A DNA stretch of 64,000 nucleotides from Gracilimonas sp046602855 (GTDB taxonomy: Bacteria; Bacteroidota; Rhodothermia; Balneolales; Balneolaceae). A program made the translations under genes and the position numbers. The notes beneath the pieces were generated by a model that saw nothing but the letters and a program-made list of their open reading frames with translations, made no database searches and had not been told where the DNA came from. Numbering within the stretch: position 1 is the first letter of the stretch; each line of letters opens with the position of its first letter. Below, one piece after another: positions 57,160 through 64,000 of the stretch. The stretch spans positions 1,736,001 to 1,800,000 of the forward strand of contig NZ_JBKINJ010000001.1 in assembly GCF_046602855.1 (NCBI RefSeq), read 5' to 3'.

Positions 57160-57981
57160 TCAGTTTTCCCATTTCGGTGCAAAATCCGGATCGACCAATC
57201 GAGTTGATTTATCAAGATCGTCAATTGCATAGAAATCATCATCTTCGAGTACAAAGTCGTAGATATCGATGTTCTCCTTAAGATGCTCTTCGGTTGATGC
57301 TTTTGGAATGGCAACCACCTGCTCCTGCTCAATCAGCCATCTCAGTGCTATCTGAGCCTGTGATTTCCCGTATTTTTCACCTAATTTTTTTAACAGCGGA
57401 TCATCCATAACCTTACCTTGTGCCAGTGGTGAATAGGCTGTGAACAATAAGTCCTTCTCTGCTGCATAATCGAGAAGATCTAATTGGTCTAAGAAAGGAT
57501 GATATTCGACCTGATTACAAAAAACAGGCGCTGCCAATTCTTCATTAAGCTCTTTAAGTTTTGACAACGGAAAGTTGGCTACACCAATATTTAAGGCTTT
57601 ACCCTGATCTCTAAGAGAAAGAAAAGCTTCCATTGTTTTTTCAATATCAACTTCTGGATTTGGCCAGTGAACCAACAGTAAATCAACATAGGGAGTATCT
57701 AATTCTCTCAGTGAGTTTTCTGCTACCTTCAATACATCTTTTTTATCAAGATGTGTATGCCAGATCTTTGTAGTAAGAAAGATCTCTTCCCGGTCAACAT
57801 GTGACCTCTTTATCGCCTCGCCAACTTCTCTTTCATTTTTATAGCTTTGTGCGGTATCAATATGCCTATAGCCTAGATTGAGAGCCAATTTAATTGTGTT
57901 CTCACCCTCTCTGCCAATTAATCGATGTGTTCCTAATCCGATCTCCGGTACTTCCACACCCTGAATTGTTTTAAAATGCAT
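57160..57981 (-). CDS. Aldo/keto reductase
   Basis: 273 aa (beta/alpha)8 NADPH-dependent oxidoreductase with the full catalytic tetrad Asp42, Tyr47 (DTAQSYKNE), Lys72 (TTKIWHTHL) and His105 (LLLVHWPNP). The C-terminal cofactor segment is VVAIPKASTEEHLKENI. It resembles the DkgA/AKR5 group, which reduces methylglyoxal, other aldehydes and 2,5-diketo-gluconate. The physiological substrate is unknown. Single gene, convergent with the thioesterase. Confidence 0.94.
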   Translation of the reverse strand: MHFKTIQGVEVPEIGLGTHRLIGREGENTIKLALNLGYRHIDTAQSYKNEREVGEAIKRSHVDREEIFLTTKIWHTHLDKKDVLKVAENSLRELDTPYVDLLLVHWPNPEVDIEKTMEAFLSLRDQGKALNIGVANFPLSKLKELNEELAAPVFCNQVEYHPFLDQLDLLDYAAEKDLLFTAYSPLAQGKVMDDPLLKKLGEKYGKSQAQIALRWLIEQEQVVAIPKASTEEHLKENIDIYDFVLEDDDFYAIDDLDKSTRLVDPDFAPKWEN

Positions 57982-58062
57982 GATAAATATTGAGTAGTAA
58001 CCTCTATTGTTTATTATTTGTTGTAGTTATTAAAGTAACTGTTATAACTCCAAATATGTTCA

Positions 58063-60825
58063 TTATTTAACTAATGTCATTTTTCGAGTCATAACTTTAT
58101 CACCCACTTCTAACTGATATATGTACATACCGCTTGGCTTATCGGTAGCATCCCATTCGAATTGTTGTCGACCGGATGAAAGTCTTCCCTCAGCTAAAAC
58201 TGCCACCGGTTGTCCAACAATATTAAATATCGATAATTTGACTTCCTGCGATTCGGGAAGATAGAATGAAATAGTTGTTACAGGATTAAAAGGATTTGGA
58301 TAGTTCTGATTCAATTCTATCTCTTTAGGTACATCGGATAAGAATTCTTTTGCCTGTTGCCTGGCAGCTTCCGGTACGAATTGGATCACAAAACGTTCTG
58401 AATTTTGTTTTTCGTTAGAGTTATTGAATGAATGATCAAAAGTTACTGAAAATTCCGCTCTCAGATCATATTCTTTATCAGTGTGTGTATCGATCAATTT
58501 AACATTCCATCCTGATGGAATACTTTCCCATTTATCGACAGATAAAGTATAAGAATCGTTAGTGGAGCTACCAAAATTCAGCGGTAGTTCAACTATTTGT
58601 TCTATACTTTCAGGAATTGAAACAGACTTATAAAAATCTTCGCTCTGCTTAACTGAAAATATAAATGAAGAGTGTTCTTCAGGCAAGAATTCAAGATATG
58701 CATTAAGATCGGTTTTATCATCCAGTTCATTTTCAGGGTCAATAAAAAGCTCAATCTTTTGTTGCTTTGAACCTGATTCTAAGCTAATCTCTAAAGATCC
58801 GATATCACCAGAAAGTTGCCCGCCAGCTTCACTACCGAATTCTCTGTTCACTGCTGCAAGTTCATCCTCAACCAAATCTATCGTAACTGATTCCATTTCT
58901 TTATTCAATTTAACCAAGAAGTATGAACCGCCGGTAATAACGTTAGATTCATTCAGAACCTCGAAACTGAAAGAACCTTCAGAGTCATCTTTGATCCTAA
59001 AAACTTCTATAGATTTAGCAGACTTAAGCTTTTCGCGGATCACATTAATCAATACTCCGGCCAACAGCTCTTCATTTAGTGGATTTTTTATCAAATTTAA
59101 GCCTTCTGTGCCTTCAATCGATCCATCTTTATCAAAGTCCGTGGCACTTAGAGTGATAGTTTTTATATCTTCCTTATTTCTGTTCTGATTTTCAATCTTG
59201 TTCAAATTCTCAATTTCATCAGCTTCGAAGAAACCTAGTATTGTCACTTCCTCCGGTTTGTAATCGATGCTTTGCATTGTTTCAAAAGCTTTAGATCGAT
59301 CATTCCATACATACAATTTCTTTTGATTCGATAAAGATGAAGCGGCTTCATAGCTTATTGTATACATGGTCCAACCTTCAGCAGCACTTTGTACTGAGCT
59401 ACCTTCAGATATCCTGCTCATATCATCAGCTTGCTCGTTTCCGGTAGATCTTTGAGATCTGTCAGCTGTGATAGCACTTTTTTGTAATGACCTTGATCGT
59501 GTAAAACCAACTTGATGCACGATCTTATCGGTGTAACTTTTCAGGCTTAACAGACCTTCATCACCTTTAAATAAGTATTTACTTAGGCCATTTAAAATAT
59601 GAGTCTTAGCATCAGAATCTGTGATCTTTTCATGGCTTCCATCAAAGAATCGCATCTTTTTGTATGGGCCAAGTACAAGAGAACTATCAATCCTCAGTTC
59701 TGATTTCTCAGTTGTAAGGGTCCAGCCTTTTAAAGAAACATCTGAATTCTCAAGATTGCTGATCTCAACAAAACTCCCCTTATCAGTTCTATATGAAACA
59801 TCTGTGATCACAAGATTTGGAACCCGATAATCATGAATTGCGACACTGTGAGAAATAAAATCACCAAGTGAACCTCCGGTGAGATTCTTTAGATAAAAAA
59901 TAGCGCCTTCACGTCCTTCAAAATTTTCATCTTTGACAATAGGTAAATTGACCTCAGTAGTATAGGTGCCAACCAATCCTGTAAAATTCAGGGTTTGGGA
60001 ATTAAATTCATTGAAGTCCATTGAATCTGCAGAACTTTGGGAAGCTTCAAATTCAACGTCAACAGATACACGGGAGCCGTCATGCTCAAATATCGTTACC
60101 TGTAGTGCAGCTGTAGTATCTGCCTCTGAAAATGATGACGTCGTGCCTTGGAACATTACAACAGGTGGCGTAAGCACATTAAATGAAGTCCCAAATGGTG
60201 AAAATGGTTTCTCATTGCTATTCCAGTTTTCTGAATCTCCAAGAAAACCTAAAAGCATATCTTGTGTGCCACTCGCTCCATTTCTGATGAAATACTGAAA
60301 ATTCTGTTTCTCCCCTAACTGTACAAATGTATTTTCTGTTTCACTTAAAACAGGTGGTATTTCAGCAGCCAAGGCTACTGAGTCAATATTATCAGCGCCA
60401 AAACTTATACCATAAATAAATCGATAAACACTTTCTTCTTTCTGAAACACATAAAATTGATTTTCAGAACGCACGAATGGTAATCTTCCTTTAAAATCAA
60501 ATAGGTCACTGCTCCTTCCGTCAACGTAAATATTTGATCCTGCAGGAACAGGCTGTTTGAAGTATAGTGTTGCCTCTGTCCCTGTCAGTAACCCGGCAGA
60601 AGAATCCCATTTACCTGCTGACAGATTAAGAACCGTGCCTTCCTCTATATCGATAAGCGGGATCAGATCAGCAGAGTTGTTGGTTGCATTCACAGATACC
60701 ACAGCCACATCGCCCGGTAAGAGTACAGACTGGGCTTCAACTTGAAATCCCCATTGGGAGATCAATATCAAAAGGGCGATATGTAAGGTTTTAATTAAGT
60801 ATTCAGATAGTAACTTTGTGGCCAT
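58063..60825 (-). CDS. Large secreted protein with lamin-tail domain and type IX-style sorting domain
   Basis: About 920 aa; ATG 60825 is preferred to GTG 60831. Signal peptide about 1-33 (GFQVEAQ). A Calx-beta-like strand region lies at about 200-330, a lamin-tail (LTD)-like domain at about 335-420 (LVITDVSYRTDKGSFVEISN, SLKGWTLTTEKSEL), then beta-rich repeats. The C-terminal 80 residues form a type IX secretion sorting domain: LNQNYPNPFNPVTTISFYLP, KLSIFNIVGQPV, GMYIYQLEVGDKVMTRKM. It should be secreted or surface-bound by a T9SS machine not visible in this window. No enzyme motif was recognised. Confidence 0.85.
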   Translation of the reverse strand: MATKLLSEYLIKTLHIALLILISQWGFQVEAQSVLLPGDVAVVSVNATNNSADLIPLIDIEEGTVLNLSAGKWDSSAGLLTGTEATLYFKQPVPAGSNIYVDGRSSDLFDFKGRLPFVRSENQFYVFQKEESVYRFIYGISFGADNIDSVALAAEIPPVLSETENTFVQLGEKQNFQYFIRNGASGTQDMLLGFLGDSENWNSNEKPFSPFGTSFNVLTPPVVMFQGTTSSFSEADTTAALQVTIFEHDGSRVSVDVEFEASQSSADSMDFNEFNSQTLNFTGLVGTYTTEVNLPIVKDENFEGREGAIFYLKNLTGGSLGDFISHSVAIHDYRVPNLVITDVSYRTDKGSFVEISNLENSDVSLKGWTLTTEKSELRIDSSLVLGPYKKMRFFDGSHEKITDSDAKTHILNGLSKYLFKGDEGLLSLKSYTDKIVHQVGFTRSRSLQKSAITADRSQRSTGNEQADDMSRISEGSSVQSAAEGWTMYTISYEAASSLSNQKKLYVWNDRSKAFETMQSIDYKPEEVTILGFFEADEIENLNKIENQNRNKEDIKTITLSATDFDKDGSIEGTEGLNLIKNPLNEELLAGVLINVIREKLKSAKSIEVFRIKDDSEGSFSFEVLNESNVITGGSYFLVKLNKEMESVTIDLVEDELAAVNREFGSEAGGQLSGDIGSLEISLESGSKQQKIELFIDPENELDDKTDLNAYLEFLPEEHSSFIFSVKQSEDFYKSVSIPESIEQIVELPLNFGSSTNDSYTLSVDKWESIPSGWNVKLIDTHTDKEYDLRAEFSVTFDHSFNNSNEKQNSERFVIQFVPEAARQQAKEFLSDVPKEIELNQNYPNPFNPVTTISFYLPESQEVKLSIFNIVGQPVAVLAEGRLSSGRQQFEWDATDKPSGMYIYQLEVGDKVMTRKMTLVK

Positions 60826-60912
60826 AGGCACTGTGGTTACTTTATGGTATGTCTTCGTAATTAACGTATTTTAAGGCATAAACTCATGTAAAATTTCCTG
60901 AAATTTCAGATT

Positions 60913-62214
60913 CTAATCATCTAGATGAGCTTCACCCAAAAGACCCTCCGTTGAGGCCACTGCAACCGATACGGCAGCATCCCCAGTGATGTTGACCATG
61001 GTTCTGAACATATCTAAAATTCGGTCTACCCCTAAAATAAGAGCAATTCCGGCGGTTGGAACCTGAACCGACTCAAGAACTATCACCAACATAATGATAC
61101 CGGCACCCGGCACCCCGGCTGCACCAATTGAGGCAGCTGTAGCTGTCAAAACAATCGTTAACTGTTGAACAATGGTAAGATCCATACCCAAAGCTTGTGC
61201 AATAAATACAGCTGCAACGGCTTGATACAGGCTAGTTCCATCCATATTGACTGTAGCACCTATCGGCAGTACAAAACTGGCCACTTCCTCCTCAACTCCA
61301 AGGTTTTTTTCCACACGTTCCATAGTTACGGGCAGAGTAGCGGCACTTGAACTTGTACTGAAACCCAATAGCATAGCTGGTTGAATAGCACGAAAAAAGG
61401 TACTCAGTTTCATATTGCTGGTAGCTTTGAAAAGAGTTGCATACACGATAAAGACATGAATAGTCAATCCGATCACAACAGCAAGGCAGTACCATCCCAA
61501 AGCATATAGCAATTCCATGGCTTTACCAAGATCATCACCAGCAAGATCTATCAACAGTGAAGCCATCAAAGCAAATACACCATAGGGAGCAGTGAGCATG
61601 ATAAGCTCCACGATTTTAATGATCACATCATTGAAGGCATCAAAAAAGTTAACAAGTGTTTCGGCTTTTCTGCCACCGATATGGATGATGCCAATACCAA
61701 GCAATATGGCCACAAATACAACCTGCAGCATATTGGAGTTATCGGACGCAGCACTGAAAAAGTTTTCAGGAACAATATCTACAAAGAAATCCAGTGGTCC
61801 ACGTTCCATGACCTGCATGGCTGTTTCACTTCTTTCGTCAATGGTCTCGCTGTAAGTTGCCTGTAATTGTTCACGGGTATCTAAGGGCAAAGACTTCCCG
61901 GGCTTCATTATATTAACGGTTGCTAAACCGATACTGATGGCAAAAACCGTGGTAATGGCATAAATACTCACGGTCTTAAGTCCCATCCTTGACAATTTAG
62001 CTGTATCGTTCAAACTGGTAATGCCTGTAACTAAAGATACCAGTACCAATGGTACAGCAATCAGTACCAGCAGTTTGATGAATATGGTACCTATAGGTTT
62101 TATGAAATCCTGCGTAAACTCATTCAAACCGACAAGATTAGCTACCAGTCCCCAGATTAAACCAAGAACTAAACCAATAATGATTTGCCAGTGTAATTTT
62201 TTATACCATTTCAT
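60913..62214 (-). CDS. Dicarboxylate/amino acid:cation symporter (DAACS, GltP-like)
   Basis: 433 aa inner-membrane carrier with eight helices and two re-entrant hairpins. Family motifs: GFSTSSSAATLPVT in hairpin 1 and GATVNMDGTSLYQAVAAVFIAQ (the NMDGT substrate/Na+ site) in TM7. Hairpin 2 has GAAGVPGAGIIMLVIVL, and TM8 has GVDRILDMFRTMVNITGD with the Asp/Arg/Asn substrate ligands. It imports glutamate, aspartate or C4-dicarboxylates with Na+ or H+. The start overlaps the DUF92 stop (ATGA), showing coupled translation with that gene. Confidence 0.95.
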   Translation of the reverse strand: MKWYKKLHWQIIIGLVLGLIWGLVANLVGLNEFTQDFIKPIGTIFIKLLVLIAVPLVLVSLVTGITSLNDTAKLSRMGLKTVSIYAITTVFAISIGLATVNIMKPGKSLPLDTREQLQATYSETIDERSETAMQVMERGPLDFFVDIVPENFFSAASDNSNMLQVVFVAILLGIGIIHIGGRKAETLVNFFDAFNDVIIKIVELIMLTAPYGVFALMASLLIDLAGDDLGKAMELLYALGWYCLAVVIGLTIHVFIVYATLFKATSNMKLSTFFRAIQPAMLLGFSTSSSAATLPVTMERVEKNLGVEEEVASFVLPIGATVNMDGTSLYQAVAAVFIAQALGMDLTIVQQLTIVLTATAASIGAAGVPGAGIIMLVIVLESVQVPTAGIALILGVDRILDMFRTMVNITGDAAVSVAVASTEGLLGEAHLDD

Positions 62215-63080
62215 ATGCCAGTAATTATAATTATGAGGAAACTTATGATAGCTGCGATCCCGGCTGAGAGCCAGTTAACAACGTTATTGCTTACGTAAAA
62301 CTTTTCGATCCCAAATAATGGGAATCCGAACAGATCAATTTGTTGATATTGATAGCGGGCGCCAATGTAAGAATCAACGAGACAACCTAAAAATCCCAAA
62401 GAAGATATAATTATCACTTCAGGTAAATTTGCTTTTCCATTCAACAACCAATAAACCAAACCAATAAATACAGCACCTAGAAGTGCCCCAAAAGTACCAT
62501 AAAAACTAATTGCACCATCGGTTCCCGGCTCAACTTTTTTCCAGTTAGTTATAAGTCTTGTTTTAGATCTGAACCTGCGATACCCGATCTCAGTAGCCCA
62601 GGTATCGGAAGTTGTAGCTGCCAAAGATGCTGAGGCTGCAACTAAAAATGCAGATTGCTCAAATAAAAACCAGAGCACCAAACCCAAACAAAACCAGAAT
62701 CCGTTAGCCCATACTTGTTTACCATCTCTTCGAAATTTTTTTTGATGCGCCCCTTCTTCTGTTACCTGATCCTTTGAAAGAATAGAACCGGAAATAAAGA
62801 AGGCGAGTACGACGCCTGCCCCCAAAAAGCCGCCTAGTCCATAGGATATTGTGCCAAATATTGTTGCCGAGGCTGTACCGTCAATGGTTAACCAGTTTAT
62901 CAGAAAAGCTGTAAATGCGAGCAGGAAAGAAAGAAAAAAACCTATTAGTATCTGCCTGTGAGTAGCGGCTCCGCTAAATACAATAAAAATCACGATAATG
63001 GAGAGGGAAAAAAAGATATTTACCCAGCGGTCTAACACAAGATCAACCGGTGTTTGTTGACGTATCTTCGTCTCTATCAT
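62211..63080 (-). CDS. DUF92 membrane protein (VTE6/phytyl-phosphate-kinase-like)
   Basis: 289 aa with seven to eight transmembrane helices. It belongs to the DUF92/TMEM19 family: the conserved segment AATTSDTWATEIG and VEPGTDGAISFYGTFGALLGAVFIG, and near the end the acidic CLVDSYIGARYQ. Plant VTE6 is a phytyl-phosphate kinase and a related plant protein is a farnesol kinase, so an isoprenoid-alcohol salvage role is conceivable here (inference). Its 5' end overlaps the DUF3098 gene by 38 bp, and the stop overlaps the symporter start. A three-gene operon is likely. Confidence 0.85.
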   Translation of the reverse strand: MIETKIRQQTPVDLVLDRWVNIFFSLSIIVIFIVFSGAATHRQILIGFFLSFLLAFTAFLINWLTIDGTASATIFGTISYGLGGFLGAGVVLAFFISGSILSKDQVTEEGAHQKKFRRDGKQVWANGFWFCLGLVLWFLFEQSAFLVAASASLAATTSDTWATEIGYRRFRSKTRLITNWKKVEPGTDGAISFYGTFGALLGAVFIGLVYWLLNGKANLPEVIIISSLGFLGCLVDSYIGARYQYQQIDLFGFPLFGIEKFYVSNNVVNWLSAGIAAIISFLIIIITGI

Positions 63081-63291
63081 GTTTCATGATCGCAAAGATC
63101 ACCAAAACAAAACCGGCCATGATCACAATTGGAGAAATGAATAAGGATATGAAGCCATTCACTTCATTCTCTAAGTACATAGCTGTGAAACCTCCAACTA
63201 TAAGGAATATTGCAAAACCTATCATTTTGTAATTGTAGGCAGAAAAAAACATTGGTTGTTCGTCTGTTTTTTTACCTTTTCGTTTTGCCAT
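63043..63291 (-). CDS. DUF3098-like small membrane protein
   Basis: 82 aa. A basic, Lys-rich N-terminus (MAKRKGKKTDEQPM) is followed by two transmembrane helices (about 22-40 and 48-70) joined by a short acidic turn. FSAYNYKMIGFAIFLIVGGF and SPIVIMAGFVLVIFAIM follow the Bacteroidota DUF3098 pattern. Function unknown. It begins the DUF3098-DUF92-symporter run and is divergent from maf (92 bp apart). Confidence 0.8.
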   Translation of the reverse strand: MAKRKGKKTDEQPMFFSAYNYKMIGFAIFLIVGGFTAMYLENEVNGFISLFISPIVIMAGFVLVIFAIMKHDRDEDTSTNTG

Positions 63292-63383
63292 ATTCTTTTG
63301 CTTAATTTAATTTGAATTGCTTCAGTGTATGCCCGACAAAGTTATTTAATAATCTGATAAACCCAAAAGCCCAAAAAAAGCAA

Positions 63384-63980
63384 ATGCAGGTAATTCTTGC
63401 CTCTCAAAGTCCCCGACGAAAAAAATTACTGGAACAGATTGGCTTAAAATTCCAGGTTTTACCCAGCAGTATTTCTGAAGAAACCGATCAAAGTGATCCG
63501 ATCCAACTAGTTGAAGATTTGGCACAAAAAAAAGCTCTTGATGTAGCAGAACTACATAGCGATTCACTAGTTATAGGTTCAGATACTATCGTTGTTCACA
63601 ACGATCAGATACTCGGAAAACCTAAAATTGAACAAGATGCCATCGAGATGTTAAAGAACCTAAGCGGAAGTACACATATAGTCTATACGGGTGTAGGTTT
63701 CATTAGAACTGACAAGAATGGTATGATCATAGCTCAGCATGTATTTTATGAGCAGACCAAAGTAACCTTCAGTTCGTTGGATGAATCCGACATTTTAGCG
63801 TATGTTAATGGTGGAAGTCCTATGGATAAAGCGGGAGCTTACGGCATTCAAGATGATATGGGAGCTCTTTTTGTAGAGAAGATCGAAGGAGACTACTATA
63901 ATGTTGTTGGATTTCCATTGAACCGATTCTACAGAGAATTGAAGCAGTTCTCACCCGATATAAAATTCTACGGCCAATAG
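63384..63980 (+). CDS. maf: Maf family nucleotide pyrophosphatase
   Basis: 198 aa from ATG 63384; the in-frame ATG at 63312 adds a non-conserved tail and is rejected. It hydrolyses non-canonical or dTTP/UTP-type nucleoside triphosphates to monophosphates. Motifs: LASQSPRRKKLLEQIG, SDTIVVHNDQILGKP, and the diagnostic MDKAGAYGIQDDMGALFVE with the base-recognising loop. The sequence fits the YhdE (dTTP/UTP) subgroup rather than YceF. A new ATG follows directly after the stop. Confidence 0.93.
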   Translation: MQVILASQSPRRKKLLEQIGLKFQVLPSSISEETDQSDPIQLVEDLAQKKALDVAELHSDSLVIGSDTIVVHNDQILGKPKIEQDAIEMLKNLSGSTHIVYTGVGFIRTDKNGMIIAQHVFYEQTKVTFSSLDESDILAYVNGGSPMDKAGAYGIQDDMGALFVEKIEGDYYNVVGFPLNRFYRELKQFSPDIKFYGQ

Positions 63981-64000
63981 ATGAAAACCTTCAGGTTTTA
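63981..64000 (+). CDS. Possible start of the next gene (cut by window edge)
   Basis: An ATG (MKTFRF) begins immediately after the maf stop codon and stays open to the window end. Only six codons are visible, so the product is unknown and coding is unproven. Confidence 0.25.

Overview
This is a 64 kb window of ordinary, densely coded bacterial chromosome at moderate-to-low GC. The gene content points to the Balneolota, or more broadly the Bacteroidota/Rhodothermota side of the FCB group; I infer this and have not tested it by search. The pointers are a short (284 aa) Bacteroidota-type primary sigma factor, a TonB-dependent receptor with a carboxypeptidase-like N-terminal domain, a 6-bladed-propeller protein with a GRGPG motif, a secreted protein with a type IX-style C-terminal sorting domain, a DUF3098 protein, and a fused Kgd-type 2-oxoglutarate dehydrogenase. 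There is no rRNA, tRNA, CRISPR array, prophage or insertion sequence that I can recognise.

Layout. 1-1 kb: grpE-dnaJ chaperone operon, with dnaJ cut by the window edge. 1.1-8.6 kb: outer-membrane and surface block with a TonB receptor plus an SGNH lipoprotein, a divergent second SGNH lipoprotein with a LacI-type operator-like palindrome between them, a decayed gene and its intact tandem paralogue, and a SIMPL-domain protein. 8.6-13.6 kb: LmbE-like deacetylase, then a TesA-like esterase divergent from a YbbA/YbbP-type ABC exporter, the same arrangement as in E. coli. 13.7-18.7 kb: OmpA-like lipoprotein, CorA, a FadL-like barrel and an unusual Tyr/Gly then Ser/Arg-rich lipoprotein. 18.7-22.3 kb: a propeller-sensor histidine kinase with a NarL-type regulator. 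22.4-32.9 kb: primary sigma factor, phosphopentomutase with a GAF/degenerate-GGDEF protein, oligoendopeptidase F, a P-type Ca2+-ATPase and a CocE-type hydrolase.

33.2-40 kb: the Kgd fusion gene (TTG start), a small lipoprotein, a membrane-anchored small protein, a four-helix membrane protein and a propeller protein. 40.2-46.7 kb: groEL-groES, rsmA, a 9-copy heptamer repeat directly upstream of rsmA, a PgpH-like c-di-AMP phosphodiesterase and xerD. 46.8-52.9 kb: gamma-glutamyltransferase, mtnA, a small membrane protein coupled to a HisKA_2 kinase, and an UPF0173 metallo-hydrolase. 53-64 kb: a large sortilin-like propeller protein, acyl-ACP thioesterase, aldo/keto reductase, a sorting-domain protein, a dicarboxylate symporter/DUF92/DUF3098 run, and maf.

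Most genes are housekeeping or envelope functions. Nothing here is a clearly new multi-gene system. The best leads are the heptamer repeat abutting rsmA, the decayed tandem paralogue, the Ser/Arg-rich lipoprotein behind the propeller two-component system, the GAF/GGDEF-like protein overlapping deoB, and the kinase with a coupled small membrane protein.
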